NCBI RefSeq assembly: GCF_001693815.1
Contig: NZ_MBQD01000021.1
Location: 1-64,000 of the forward strand
Origin: Tessaracoccus lapidicaptus
GTDB lineage: Bacteria; Actinomycetota; Actinomycetes; Propionibacteriales; Propionibacteriaceae
DNA: 64,000 nt
Reading direction: 5' to 3'
Position numbers and translations under genes: made by a program. This document shows positions 38,359 through 47,293 of this stretch, piece after piece; positions within the stretch are counted from its first letter, which is position 1; every line of letters begins with the position of its first letter. Under the pieces are notes generated by a model. It saw nothing but the letters and a program-made list of their open reading frames with translations, ran no database searches and had not been told where the DNA came from.

Positions 38359-39522
38359 TCACGAGGCGTCGCGGAGGACTCCCCGCAACTCGTCGGCGGT
38401 GAGGACGATCGGGTTGCCCTTCATCGAGCTGGCCTTCATCGCGGCGTCAACGACCGCGCCGTGATCGGCCGGAGAGAGGCCCAGCTCCGCCAGCCCAGGC
38501 AGGCGCAGGGCGTCGGCGAGGGCGCCGATCCACACGTCGAGGGCACGCCGGATCCCTTCGGGTGACCGGTCCGACAGGGGCTCGCCGGTGAGCGTCTCGG
38601 CCGCCACGGCGTACTTCGCGACGCCGGGATTGTCCGGCTCGCGCTCCGCCATCGCCCGCAGGTTCGCCGACGTCACGGGCTGCAGGAGGGCTGCGCAGAT
38701 CGCGCCGTGCGGAGCGCCGATCGTCCCGCCCAGCACGCCCGCCAGGCCGTGGACCGCGCCGAGCTTGGCGTTGGCCAGCGACAACCCGCCCATGAGCGAG
38801 CAGTAGGCCATGTCCGTGCGGGCCTCGAGGTCCTCCCCCTCGTCGACGGCCCGCGCGAGGCCCCTCGCGGCGGCGCGGAGGCCAGACGTCGCGAGGGCGT
38901 CGACCAGCGGGTTCGCCATCCGCGACGTCAGCGGTTCGAGGCACTGGGTGAGGGCGTCCATGCCCGACTGCGCCGTGACGAGGCGGGGGCACGAGACGGT
39001 GAGGGCGGGGTCGACGAGCGCGACGGTCGCGAGCATCGACGGCCCGCGCAGCGACACCTTCACCTTGTGCTCGTGGCTGGTGAGGACCGCATTGGCGGTG
39101 ACCTCCGACCCCGTGCCCGACGTGGTGGGCAGCGCGATGAACGGCAGGGAGGCGCGCGGCAGTGGGTGGCCGGCGCCGATCACCTCGGCGTGGTCCATCG
39201 GGTCGGTGTCGCCGGCGGCGAGCGCCGCCACCGCCTTCGCGAGGTCCAGGACCGCGCCGCCCCCGATGCCGATGATGTGGTCCGCCCCGGCCTTCCGCGC
39301 CGCCGCGACGGCGGTGCGGGCGTCGTCGAAGCTGGGCTCACCTATGAGTGCGAAGGAACCGACCTCCGAGACGTCGCGGAGCACCTCCGCGTGCCGGTGC
39401 GTGTTGCGACCCGTGACGAGGAACGGGCGCTCCCCCAACCGTCGGGAGTGGTGGGGCAGCTCGGCCGCCACCCCCACCCCGAACCGGATCGACGTGGCGG
39501 TGGCGAAGGTGAACTCGGTCAT
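38359..39522 (-). CDS. Iron-containing (group III) alcohol dehydrogenase
   Basis: A 387-residue group III dehydrogenase. The NAD-binding GIGGGAVLDLAKAVA and the ALPTTSGTGSEVTANAV motif are clear. Late metal ligands are visible in LGAVHGLAGVLGG and GAPHGAICA. At the usual first metal-ligand position the motif reads GMDALTQCLE, with Gln where many relatives have His, as in some subfamilies. It probably oxidises an alcohol or reduces an aldehyde with NAD(H). A 12-bp inverted repeat starts 13 bp upstream of the start codon. Confidence 0.87.
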   Translation of the reverse strand: MTEFTFATATSIRFGVGVAAELPHHSRRLGERPFLVTGRNTHRHAEVLRDVSEVGSFALIGEPSFDDARTAVAAARKAGADHIIGIGGGAVLDLAKAVAALAAGDTDPMDHAEVIGAGHPLPRASLPFIALPTTSGTGSEVTANAVLTSHEHKVKVSLRGPSMLATVALVDPALTVSCPRLVTAQSGMDALTQCLEPLTSRMANPLVDALATSGLRAAARGLARAVDEGEDLEARTDMAYCSLMGGLSLANAKLGAVHGLAGVLGGTIGAPHGAICAALLQPVTSANLRAMAEREPDNPGVAKYAVAAETLTGEPLSDRSPEGIRRALDVWIGALADALRLPGLAELGLSPADHGAVVDAAMKASSMKGNPIVLTADELRGVLRDAS

Positions 39523-39534
39523 GGGTCCAGCTTG

Positions 39535-39588
39535 CCAAAGCGATCGACCCACCGTAGGCGGGAGCGTACGAAGGGCCGATCGCTTTGG
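39535..39588. promoter_or_regulatory. Long-armed inverted repeat upstream of the Fe-ADH gene
   Basis: CCAAAGCGATCG (39535-39546) and its exact complement (39577-39588) enclose 30 bp. It fills the gap between the Fe-ADH start and the SGNH hydrolase stop. It looks like an operator pair or a loop-forming site; the large loop and lack of a U-tract argue against a terminator. Confidence 0.5.
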
Positions 39589-39595
39589 GTGTCAG

Positions 39596-40393
39596 TCAGT
39601 CGTCGAAGCCGGCGGCCTCGATCGCGGCCGCGTAGACGACCTGGCCGGCTGCGGTGGGATGCAGGGGGACCCCGCCGTCCCACGTGGCGGCGATGTACAT
39701 GTCGGGTGCGGTGCAGATGCCTGCGGGCATGTCGACGTCGACGTAGACGGCTCCGGTCGCCATCGCCGCGCCGTGGATCACGGAGTTGAGACCGGTCACT
39801 GCTATGTCAGCGGCGGCGAGATCGGCCGGATCGATTTCGGGCATGCCCGGCATCTGGAGTGCGGGGCAGGAGTACATGTCGCCAGGCAGGCTCATCGGCT
39901 GGAAGACGTGTGGGTAGCCGGTCACGTAGATCGTGGCCTGGGGGGCCTTGATCTTCAGTGCTCCGATGAGCGTTGCGAGGCTCTGACCCATGGCCGGGAG
40001 CCCAGAGGCAGCCGCAGCGATCGCTCCCTCGCAGGCCGCCGGATCGGAGGCGCACGCCTGGGCGACGGCGATGAAGCCGACGTCGTTGCCCCCAACGGTC
40101 AACGTGATCTGTTGTGCGGTTGAGGGAACCATGGGTACCTGCTCGGCGAGCACTTGGACGGTGGTCGCCCCACTCTCAGCCACGGTGGTGACCTTGTTGA
40201 CCTTGCCCGCCAGAAGTGCGGGGTATGCCTCGGAGGAGGAGACGCCGACACCGGCGGCGTACGAGTCCCCGAGAGCCGCGTAGCGGTCGCGGTTAGGGCT
40301 CAGGGGTCCGGCGGCGGCGGGGGTGATGGCGGCCGCGGCGAGGAGGAGACCGGCCGCGAGGGCCACGCCCTTGGTGAGGAGTCTGTGTTGCAT
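39596..40393 (-). CDS. Secreted SGNH/GDSL-family esterase or lipase
   Basis: A 265-residue secreted hydrolase. Residues 1-28 are a signal peptide (hydrophobic AAGLLLAAAAITPAAAG). Block I with the catalytic Ser is YAALGDSYAAG, block III with the oxyanion Asn is VGGNDVGF, and block V is PLHPTAAG with the catalytic His and preceding Asp replaced by Val-Pro-Leu spacing. The fold and Cys pairs (ACASDPAACEG) resemble Streptomyces SCO1725-like lipases. It should act outside the cell on esters or lipids. Confidence 0.85.
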   Translation of the reverse strand: MQHRLLTKGVALAAGLLLAAAAITPAAAGPLSPNRDRYAALGDSYAAGVGVSSSEAYPALLAGKVNKVTTVAESGATTVQVLAEQVPMVPSTAQQITLTVGGNDVGFIAVAQACASDPAACEGAIAAAASGLPAMGQSLATLIGALKIKAPQATIYVTGYPHVFQPMSLPGDMYSCPALQMPGMPEIDPADLAAADIAVTGLNSVIHGAAMATGAVYVDVDMPAGICTAPDMYIAATWDGGVPLHPTAAGQVVYAAAIEAAGFDD

Positions 40394-40672
40394 CTGTCGT
40401 GCCTTTCTAGCGACGAACCGTGGCGCGGATGGGCCGCACCGGTGGACGTCGCCGGGCTGGCACCGTCGATGTGTCGCCCCACAGCGGCCCCACGCTGCGT
40501 CTCCGTGCTCTGAACTGTACGCCGACGTCGGCCGGCGCCGTCGCGAATCCAGCACGAATGACAGGCCCACTCACACCTCGGCCGCGCCAGCGGCGTCGAG
40601 GTGCTAGTTCGACGGCGTGTCGTGCTGGGTGGGGGCGGTGTGAGATCGCGGGGGCGGGGGCGGGGGGACGCG
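40394..40672. other. Intergenic region upstream of the SGNH hydrolase
   Basis: About 280 bp between the SGNH start and the transcarboxylase terminator. It must hold the SGNH promoter, but I see no convincing -35/-10 pair. The part near 40630-40670 is a G-rich run (repeated GGGGGCGG) and there is no credible gene. Confidence 0.5.
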
Positions 40673-40710
40673 GACGAGCCCCGGAGTGCGGCTGCACCCC
40701 GGGGCTCGTC
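40673..40710 (-). terminator. Terminator of the transcarboxylase operon
   Basis: A long hairpin: 12 bp, one A/C mismatch, then 4 bp around a GGCT loop. It lies 19 bp past the last gene of the operon. Confidence 0.85.
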
Positions 40711-40729
40711 GGATGAGTGACTGCGGTGG

Positions 40730-41089
40730 TCAGAGCTCGATGAGCGCCTGGCCACCCTGGACCGCGTCGCCAGGGGCGACGAGGATGGCCGAGACCGTGC
40801 CCGCCGCGGGCGCGGTGATCTCGGTCTCCATCTTCATGGCCTCGAGGATCAGCAGCACCTGCCCGGCCTCGATCTCGTCGCCCTCCTTGACCAGGATCCG
40901 CGCGACGGATCCGGCCAGCGGAGCGACGACGGCGTTCGAGCTGACGGCGGAGACGGACGCCTTCGTCGGGATCGGGTTCGCTCCGGCGTTGACGCCGATG
41001 ACCACCGGCCCCAGACCCTGGCGCTCCTCCTCCTCGACCTCGACGTCGATCTCGTACTCGGTCTCGTTGACGGTGACCTTGAGTTTCAT
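40730..41089 (-). CDS. Methylmalonyl-CoA carboxyltransferase 1.3S subunit (biotin carrier)
   Basis: A 119-residue biotinyl carrier. The opening [20 protein letters not shown] matches the P. freudenreichii 1.3S subunit. A short Ala/Val linker follows, then the biotinyl domain with [17 protein letters not shown] and the biotinylated Lys86 in EAMKMETEI. It carries the carboxyl group between the 12S and 5S subunits of transcarboxylase. It is last in the operon and ends 19 bp before a strong hairpin. Confidence 0.95.
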   Translation of the reverse strand: MKLKVTVNETEYEIDVEVEEEERQGLGPVVIGVNAGANPIPTKASVSAVSSNAVVAPLAGSVARILVKEGDEIEAGQVLLILEAMKMETEITAPAAGTVSAILVAPGDAVQGGQALIEL

Positions 41090-41105
41090 ATCAGTTCTCC
41101 TGTAC

Positions 41106-41366
41106 TCAGCGGACGTGGGGGACGGACCGGTCGTGGACGCGGGCACGCGAAGCGGCGGCCCACCGGGTCTGCGACCCGTAGCGGATGGCGCGCACCTTGG
41201 CCTTGTGGCCGAAGTACGCCGCCACCGCGGCACCGATGGCCACGAGATCGGCCTCCGGGATCGCCCGGCAGTCCTCCAGCGAGGCCACCCGGGCCTCGAG
41301 GACCGCGACCTGTTCCGTGAGCGCAGCGACGGCGTCGCGCAGTTCCTGCAGCGTGGTGTCTTCCAT
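41106..41366 (-). CDS. Small transcarboxylase-operon protein (86 aa)
   Basis: A small cytosolic protein between the 12S and 1.3S genes. Residues 1-30 are a coiled-coil-like helix ([26 protein letters not shown]). The rest ([23 protein letters not shown], then a basic tail) resembles the helical ends of small subunits that accompany biotin-dependent decarboxylases, in which an AAVAAYxG helix precedes a basic strand. That likeness is by eye. Its position, 11 bp after 12S and 16 bp before 1.3S, suggests an assembly or accessory subunit. Confidence 0.75.
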   Translation of the reverse strand: MEDTTLQELRDAVAALTEQVAVLEARVASLEDCRAIPEADLVAIGAAVAAYFGHKAKVRAIRYGSQTRWAAASRARVHDRSVPHVR

Positions 41367-41377
41367 CGTGGTGCCGA

Positions 41378-42934
41378 TCACGCCGGGCCGAGGCCGTGCT
41401 TCTTGGCGGGACGGATCTCGCGCTTGCCGATGAGCAGCTCGAGCGCCATGGCGATCTCGCGGCGGGTGTCGGCCGGGTCGATGATGTCGTCGACCAGGCC
41501 ACGGCTCGCGGCCATGTACGGCGTCGAGAACGTCTCCCGGTACTCCTCCACCAGCTCGGCGCGGCGCGCGTTCTTGTCCTCCGCGGACTCGATCTCGCGA
41601 CGGAACACGACGTTGGCCGCACCCTCCGCGCCCATGACCGCGATCTCCGCCGTCGGCCACGCGAACACCTTGTCAGCACCCAGGTCCTTCGAGCACATCG
41701 CCAGGTAGGCGCCGCCGTAGGCCTTGCGCATCACCACGGTGATCTTCGGGACGGTCGCCGCGGAGTAGGCGTACAGCATCTTGGCGCCGTGGCGGATGAT
41801 GCCGTTGTGCTCCTGGGCGACGCCGGGCAGGAAGCCGGGGACGTCGACGAGGTTGACCACCGGAATGTTGAAGGCGTTGCAGAACCGGACGAACTTCGAT
41901 GCCTTGTCCGACGAGTCGATGTCGAGCACGCCCGACATGACGCTCGGCTGGTTCGCGATGATGCCGATCGTGCGGCCCACGATGCGCCCGAAGCCGATGA
42001 CGATGTTCTTCGCCCAGCCGGCCTGCACCTCGAGGAAGTCGGCGTGGTCGACGATCTCCAGGATGACGTCGCGGACGTCGTAGCCCTTGCGGCCGTCGGC
42101 CGGCAGGATCTCGCGCAGCTTCGAGTTGGGCTCCACCACGTCGTCGGGATCGACGATCGGGGCGTCCTCCGTGTTGTTCTGCGGCAGGAAGCTCAACAGC
42201 TTCTTGGCGATGAGGATCGCCTGCTCGTCGTCGTCGGCCACGAAGTGCACGACGCCGGAGCGGGCCATGTGCGCGTCAGCGCCGCCCAGCTCGTCCTGCG
42301 AGACATCCTCACCGGTCACCTGCTTGATGACGCCGGGGCCCGTGATGAACATGTGGGCCTTGCGGGTCTGGATGATGAAGTCCGTCAGCGCCGGGGAGTA
42401 CGCCGCGCCACCCGCGCAGGGGCCGGAGATGATCGAGATCTGCGGCACCGCGCCCGACAGCAGCACGTTGGCGTAGAAGACCTTGCCGTAGCCCGAGAGG
42501 GAGTCGATGCCCTCCTGGACGCGGGCGCCGCCCGAATCGTTGATGAAGACGAACGGGGTGCCGGTCGTCAGCGACGCCTTCAGGGTCTCGGTGACCTTGA
42601 TGGAGTGCGCCTCACCCGCGGAGCCGCCCATGACGGTGAAGTCCTGGCTCGCGAGGTGGACCGGACGGCCCAGCACGTAGCCGGAGCCGGTGACCACGCC
42701 GTCGGCGGGCATGTCAGCCTTGTCCATCCCGAAGGTGGTGGTGCGGTTACGACGGAAGGCGCCAGTCTCCTGGAAGGAGCCCTGGTCGACGAGGGCGGAG
42801 ATCCGCTCCCGCGCCGTCAGCTTCCCCTTGTCGCGGTGCTTCTGCAGCTTGTCCTCGCCGCCACCGGCGTGGACGTGGGCGCGCTTCTCGGCGAGCTGCT
42901 CGAGGCGCTCGGCCATGGTGTGTTCCTTGGGCAT
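41378..42934 (-). CDS. Methylmalonyl-CoA carboxyltransferase 12S subunit
   Basis: A 518-residue carboxyltransferase, closely following the P. freudenreichii 12S subunit in length and motifs. ASQDFTVMGGSAGE, INDSGGARVQEGIDSLSGY (first oxyanion hole) and GPCAGGAAYSPALTDF lie in the N-domain. NQPSVMSGVLDI, VDVPGFLPG and MRKAYGGAYLAM lie in the C-domain. It moves carboxyl from methylmalonyl-CoA to biotin on 1.3S, giving propionyl-CoA. Starts at 42934 (MPKEHT) or 42916 (MAERLEQ) are both plausible. Confidence 0.95.
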   Translation of the reverse strand: MPKEHTMAERLEQLAEKRAHVHAGGGEDKLQKHRDKGKLTARERISALVDQGSFQETGAFRRNRTTTFGMDKADMPADGVVTGSGYVLGRPVHLASQDFTVMGGSAGEAHSIKVTETLKASLTTGTPFVFINDSGGARVQEGIDSLSGYGKVFYANVLLSGAVPQISIISGPCAGGAAYSPALTDFIIQTRKAHMFITGPGVIKQVTGEDVSQDELGGADAHMARSGVVHFVADDDEQAILIAKKLLSFLPQNNTEDAPIVDPDDVVEPNSKLREILPADGRKGYDVRDVILEIVDHADFLEVQAGWAKNIVIGFGRIVGRTIGIIANQPSVMSGVLDIDSSDKASKFVRFCNAFNIPVVNLVDVPGFLPGVAQEHNGIIRHGAKMLYAYSAATVPKITVVMRKAYGGAYLAMCSKDLGADKVFAWPTAEIAVMGAEGAANVVFRREIESAEDKNARRAELVEEYRETFSTPYMAASRGLVDDIIDPADTRREIAMALELLIGKREIRPAKKHGLGPA

Positions 42935-42945
42935 CAGCTGGCTCC

Positions 42946-44439
42946 TCAGACTGGCTCGACGGCGACGTGGTGCTCGCGGCCGGCGAGCGTCACCTTGTAC
43001 TTGATGGGACCCGCGATGCCCTGCTGCTTCGCACCGGAGGCCTGCTTCTCGGACTCCATCTGCTTCGGCGTCTTGGCGACGGACTTGGGGCCCTCGTCGC
43101 GGGTCTTGAAGAATGCGGGCGCCACACCCGGGAACATGGCGTTGGTCAGCACGTCCTCCTCGGAGCCGTCGAAGCCCTCGAGTGCCGAGGCCTGCTTGAC
43201 GAGCTCGTCCCATTCGGGCTTGAGGTAGTCAGCCGGGCGGGCCGTGATGATGTCCTTCTTCGCCTGCTTCTGCGCCAGCTCGACGACCTCGGGGTTACGC
43301 TCTCCGAGGCACTCGCCGTAGTAGCCGAGCATGAGGTCGGCGAACTCGCCGGTCATGACCTTGTAGCGGCCCATGAGCACGTTGAAGACGGCCTGGGTGC
43401 CGACGATCTGCGACGACGGGGTGACCAGCGGCGGGTGGCCGGCGTCGGCCTTGACCCGCGGCACCTCCTCCATGACCTCGCGGATGCGGTCGCCCGCGCC
43501 CTGGGCGCGCAGCTGCGACTCCATGTTCGACAGCATGCCGCCCGGGATCTGCGAGGAGAAGATGTCGGTGTCGACCAGGGTGGCGGACTCGAACTCCTTG
43601 TACTTCGGCCGCACGGTGGCGAAGTGGTCGCGGATCTTGATCAGCCGGTCCATGTCGAGGTCCGTGGTGTACTCCGTGCCCTCGAGCATCGCGACGAGCG
43701 ACTCGGTGGGGTTGTGGCCCGGGCCCAGCGACATCGACGAGATCGCCGCGTCGACGACGTCGGCGCCGGCCTCGATCGCCTTCATCAGCGAGACGAGCGT
43801 GACGCCGGTCGTCGAGTGGCAGTGCACGTTGATCTGGATGTCGCCGTAGGTCTCCTTGATGCCGCGGACGATGTCGTACGCGGGCTGCGGCTGGAGCAGG
43901 GCGGCCATGTCCTTCAGCGCGATGGACTCGGCGCCCATGTCGATGAGCTGACCGGCGAGCTTGATGTAGCCCTCGACGGTGTGGACCGGGGAGATGGTGT
44001 AGCAGATGGTGCCCTGCGCGTGCTTGCCGACCTTCTTGACGGCGGCCATCGCGTGGGCCATGTTGCGGGGGTCGTTGAGGGCATCGAAGACACGGAACAC
44101 GTCCATGCCGTTCTCGGCGGACTTCTCCACGAACTTCTCGACGACCATGTCCTCGTAGTGGCGGTAGCCCAGCAGGTTCTGCCCGCGCAGCAGCATCTGC
44201 AGCCGGGAGTTGGGCATGAGCTCGCGGAAGGTCCGCAGCCGCTTCCAGGGGTCCTCGTTGAGGAAGCGGATGCACGAGTCGAACGTCGCACCGCCCCAGC
44301 ACTCGACGGACCAGTACCCGGCCTGGTCGATGTCCTCACACGCAGCGACCATGTCCTCCATGGCCATGCGGGTAGCCAGCAAACTCTGATGCGCGTCCCG
44401 GAGAACAAGCTCCGTTACGCCGATCTTTCGCGCAGTCAT
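42946..44439 (-). CDS. Methylmalonyl-CoA carboxyltransferase 5S subunit
   Basis: A 497-residue TIM-barrel subunit homologous to the carboxyltransferase domain of pyruvate carboxylase. The metal-site VLRDAHQSLLATRM, the VECWGGATFDSC segment and HCHSTTG histidines are present. It transfers carboxyl from biotin on 1.3S to pyruvate, forming oxaloacetate, so the complex swaps carboxyl groups without ATP. It is the first gene of the operon. There is no Shine-Dalgarno sequence before ATG; a leaderless start is possible. The large upstream open frame is not conserved-looking. Confidence 0.95.
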   Translation of the reverse strand: MTARKIGVTELVLRDAHQSLLATRMAMEDMVAACEDIDQAGYWSVECWGGATFDSCIRFLNEDPWKRLRTFRELMPNSRLQMLLRGQNLLGYRHYEDMVVEKFVEKSAENGMDVFRVFDALNDPRNMAHAMAAVKKVGKHAQGTICYTISPVHTVEGYIKLAGQLIDMGAESIALKDMAALLQPQPAYDIVRGIKETYGDIQINVHCHSTTGVTLVSLMKAIEAGADVVDAAISSMSLGPGHNPTESLVAMLEGTEYTTDLDMDRLIKIRDHFATVRPKYKEFESATLVDTDIFSSQIPGGMLSNMESQLRAQGAGDRIREVMEEVPRVKADAGHPPLVTPSSQIVGTQAVFNVLMGRYKVMTGEFADLMLGYYGECLGERNPEVVELAQKQAKKDIITARPADYLKPEWDELVKQASALEGFDGSEEDVLTNAMFPGVAPAFFKTRDEGPKSVAKTPKQMESEKQASGAKQQGIAGPIKYKVTLAGREHHVAVEPV

Positions 44440-44637
44440 GGAGCAATACAACCATGGGGCAGGGCCGTCCGAGACGGCACCCCCGAGATAATCGGTCCGA
44501 CCAACCTCGGGTACCATGTCTCCCCTTGCTGCGACGCGTTTCACCCGCCTCGCGCCCCTGGGCCTGCACACTTTCTCGGCGCCTGCCGTCGGCACCGTCG
44601 CCTGCCTCCCGTCGAGTCGCCTGCTCTCCGTCGCGAC

Positions 44638-44699
44638 GCGCCTGCCTCCCGTCGCGTCGCCTGCGCTCCAGGGCAGGCGAACGCGCCGGAGGCAGGCGC
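44638..44699. repeat. Inverted repeat, 12-bp perfect arms
   Basis: Arms 44638-44649 and 44688-44699 enclose 38 bp, within a run of degenerate CGCCTGC-type repeats. It could insulate the two divergent transcripts or be a remnant of an intergenic repeat family. Confidence 0.55.
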
Positions 44700-44750
44700 C
44701 CAGGTGCCACCGGCCGAGGGGACGCCACTGCGCTCCAGCGACCGCTGCGA

Positions 44751-44781
44751 CAGATCGTGCCCGGGATCGTGCCGGTTGTGC
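44751..44781 (+). promoter_or_regulatory. Candidate LytTR-type operator upstream of the cytosolic GH3 gene
   Basis: Direct repeats CAGATCGTGC (44751-44760) and CCGGTTGTGC (44772-44781) start 21 bp apart. They match 8/10 and 9/10 of the CAGGTTGTGC repeated at 58436-58466. TCGACT, a -10-like hexamer, begins 33 bp after the second repeat, exactly as at the other site. Confidence 0.5.
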
Positions 44782-44878
44782 AGCGCAACCAAAGGGCTCT
44801 CCGATCGCCATGGTCGACTGTGCGGTATCCCCCTCCCGGGCCGTTTCGGCGCCGGGACGCCCATCACCGGAGATGCCC

Positions 44879-47272
44879 ATGATTGAGACGCTGACGACGC
44901 TGGAGAAGGCCGCCCTGCTGAGCGGCAAGAACGTGTGGGAGTCGCGCGACCTGCCCCGCCACGGCGTCCCCTCCTTCTTCATGGCCGACGGCCCGCACGG
45001 CGTCCGCAAGCAGGTGGGATCCGGCGACCACCTCGGCCTGAACGCCTCGGAGCCCGCGACGTGCTTCCCCACCTCCGCGACGGTCGCGTGCAGCTGGGAC
45101 GTGGAACTGGCCGACGCCGTCGGTCACGCCCTCGGTCGGGAGGCCCGCGCGCTCGACGTCGACGTCCTGCTCGGCCCCGGCCTCAACCTCAAGCGCAGCC
45201 CGCTCGGTGGCCGCAACTTCGAGTACTTCTCCGAGGACCCCTACCTGAGCGGCAAGCTCGCCGCCGCCTACGTGCGCGGCATCCAGGCCGAGGGCGTCGC
45301 CGCGACCCCGAAGCACTACGCCGCCAACAGCCAGGAACTGCGCCGGATGTCCTCGGACTCCGTCGTCGACGAGCGGACGCTGCGCGAGCTCTACCTGACG
45401 GCGTTCGAGATCGTCGTGCGCGAGGCGGCGCCCCGGGCGCTCATGAGCTCCTACAACCGGGTCAACGGCACCTACGCCCACGAGAACCACCACCTCCTCA
45501 CCGAGATCCTGCGCGGTGAATGGGGCTTCGACGGCGTCGTCGTCAGCGACTGGGGCGGCAGCAACGATCCCGTCGCGGCGATCGCGGCCGGCGCCAACCT
45601 CGAGATGCCGGCCCCGGGCCTCGACTCGGTGCGCCAGCTCGTCGAGGCGGTGCGCGACGGCCGGCTGGACGAGGCAGACCTCACGGCCCGGGCGGCCGAG
45701 GTGCTGCGGCTCGCCCTCGACGGGCGGCGCACGCCGCGGCCCGAGATCGACCGCGACGCCCATCACGACCTCGCCCGCCGCGCCGCCGAGGAATCGATGG
45801 TCCTGCTGCGCAACGAGGACGGCATCCTGCCCCTCGCTCCGGGCACGCGCGTCGCGCTCATCGGCGACATGGCCGACACCCCCCGGTACCAGGGCGCCGG
45901 TTCCTCGGCCGTGAACCCGACCAGGCTCTCCAGCCCCCGGGAGGCCCTCGCGGGCAGCGGCCTGCAGCTGACGGCGTTCGCGCAGGGTTACCGGCGCCAC
46001 TCCCCCGTCGACCACGACCTGGAGCGCGACGCCGTCGCCGCCGCCGCGGACGCCGATGTGGCGCTGCTGTACCTCGGACTCGACGAGATCAGCGAGTCTG
46101 AGGGCGTCGACCGGCGCCACATCGACCTGCCCGATGCGCAGCTCTCCCTGCTGCGCGCCGTCGCCGCGGCCAACCCGAACGTGGTGGTCGTGTTGAGCGC
46201 CGGATCGGTCGTCGACACGGGCTGGGTGGACCAGACCCACGCCGTCCTGCACGGCTACCTGTCGGGGCAGGCCGGCGCCGAGGCCGCGGTGCGCCTGCTC
46301 ACCGGGGACGCCACGCCGTCGGGCAAGCTGGCCGAGACCTACCCCCTGGCACTGACCGATACGCCCACCTTCGGGCGCTTCCCGGCCGAAGGGCGTACCA
46401 GCGTCTACCGCGAGGGGCTCTTCGTGGGCTACCGCCACGCCGAGGCCGCGGGCCGCCCCGTCCGCTACCCCTTCGGCCACGGCCTCAGCTACACGACCTT
46501 CAGCTACTCCGACCTCGCCCTGACCGACGACAGCGCCGAGTTCACCGTCACCAACACCGGGAGCGTCCCGGGCGCCGAGGTCGCCCAGCTGTACGTCGCG
46601 ACGCCGGACAGCGCCGTGGTGCGCCCCGAGAAGGAGCTCAAGGGCTTCGCCAAGATCAGCCTCGCCCCGGGCGAGTCACAGCGGGTCACCATCGCCTTCG
46701 ACCGCTACACGTGGCGCCACTTCGACCCCACCACCGGCGCGTGGATGACCGAGGAGGGACCCCGCCGCGTCCTGATCGGCGCCAGCTCCACCGACCTGCG
46801 CCTGAGCGGCGAGCTGCACGTGTCCGGCGTGACCCTCACCCCGTCGGTGTCGCCCGCCACCCTGCGCACAGCGATGCTCCGCGGCCTCACCGACGACGAG
46901 TTCAACGACCTGCTGGGCATCACGGTGCCGCGCGACGTCGTCACCGGTGACCTCCGCCGCAACGATCCCCTCGGCGACCTCTCCCGGGCCCGCAGCCCGT
47001 TGGCCAGGTTCGCGCACTGGGTCCTCATCACGCTGCGGCGGCGCAGCGAGGCCAAGGGCGAGCCCGACCTCAACATCCAGTTCCTCTACAACATGCCGTT
47101 CCGGGCGCTCGGGAAGATGACCGGGGGCATGGTCAGCGACGAGATGGTCGACGGCATCGTCGACCTCGCCAACGGCCATCATCTCCGCGGCCTCCGCACC
47201 GTCATCGCGGGGTTCTTCCGCAACCGGCGCACCGCCCGCGACCTCACCCGCCAGCTCACCGAAGCCCGCTGA
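44879..47272 (+). CDS. Glycoside hydrolase family 3, cytosolic, with C-terminal extension
   Basis: A 797-residue GH3 enzyme without a signal peptide. The N-terminal barrel has MADGPHGVRKQ, NLKRSPLGGRNFEYFSEDP and KHYAAN. The catalytic nucleophile is Asp224 in GVVVSDWGGSND. The alpha/beta sandwich starts near 265 (ESMVLLRNEDGILPL) and an Fn3-like domain near 545 (YPFGHGLSYT). An extra ~110 residues follow, with no family I know. It is probably a beta-glucosidase or beta-xylosidase. GGAG seven bases upstream supports the start. It leads a three-gene operon with the GtrA-like and GT2 genes. Confidence 0.9.
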   Translation: MIETLTTLEKAALLSGKNVWESRDLPRHGVPSFFMADGPHGVRKQVGSGDHLGLNASEPATCFPTSATVACSWDVELADAVGHALGREARALDVDVLLGPGLNLKRSPLGGRNFEYFSEDPYLSGKLAAAYVRGIQAEGVAATPKHYAANSQELRRMSSDSVVDERTLRELYLTAFEIVVREAAPRALMSSYNRVNGTYAHENHHLLTEILRGEWGFDGVVVSDWGGSNDPVAAIAAGANLEMPAPGLDSVRQLVEAVRDGRLDEADLTARAAEVLRLALDGRRTPRPEIDRDAHHDLARRAAEESMVLLRNEDGILPLAPGTRVALIGDMADTPRYQGAGSSAVNPTRLSSPREALAGSGLQLTAFAQGYRRHSPVDHDLERDAVAAAADADVALLYLGLDEISESEGVDRRHIDLPDAQLSLLRAVAAANPNVVVVLSAGSVVDTGWVDQTHAVLHGYLSGQAGAEAAVRLLTGDATPSGKLAETYPLALTDTPTFGRFPAEGRTSVYREGLFVGYRHAEAAGRPVRYPFGHGLSYTTFSYSDLALTDDSAEFTVTNTGSVPGAEVAQLYVATPDSAVVRPEKELKGFAKISLAPGESQRVTIAFDRYTWRHFDPTTGAWMTEEGPRRVLIGASSTDLRLSGELHVSGVTLTPSVSPATLRTAMLRGLTDDEFNDLLGITVPRDVVTGDLRRNDPLGDLSRARSPLARFAHWVLITLRRRSEAKGEPDLNIQFLYNMPFRALGKMTGGMVSDEMVDGIVDLANGHHLRGLRTVIAGFFRNRRTARDLTRQLTEAR

Positions 47273-47293
47273 CCCCCAAGGAGTAGACCCACC

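Larger units (their letters stand above)
44440..44878. other. Divergent intergenic region with repeats and an operator-like site
   Basis: 439 bp between 5S and the first GH3 gene. About 44581-44660 has repeated CGCCTGC(CT)CC(CGTCG) units, and GCGCCTGCCTCC (44638-44649) pairs exactly with 44688-44699. A pair of direct repeats follows at 44751-44781. No credible gene is seen; the open frame continuing upstream of GH3 is Arg/Pro-rich and off-family. Confidence 0.6.

Noticed and set aside
44700-44760. Possible cobalamin riboswitch (a GACGCCACTG string) near transcarboxylase
   Set aside because: The rest of the riboswitch core and a B12 box are absent, and the string is on the strand of the GH3 gene, not of the transcarboxylase operon.
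44516-44878. N-terminal extension of the cytosolic GH3 protein
   Set aside because: The frame is open but Arg/Pro/Ala-rich and off-family. It also covers the inverted repeat and direct-repeat operator, and a GGAG site supports the start at 44879.
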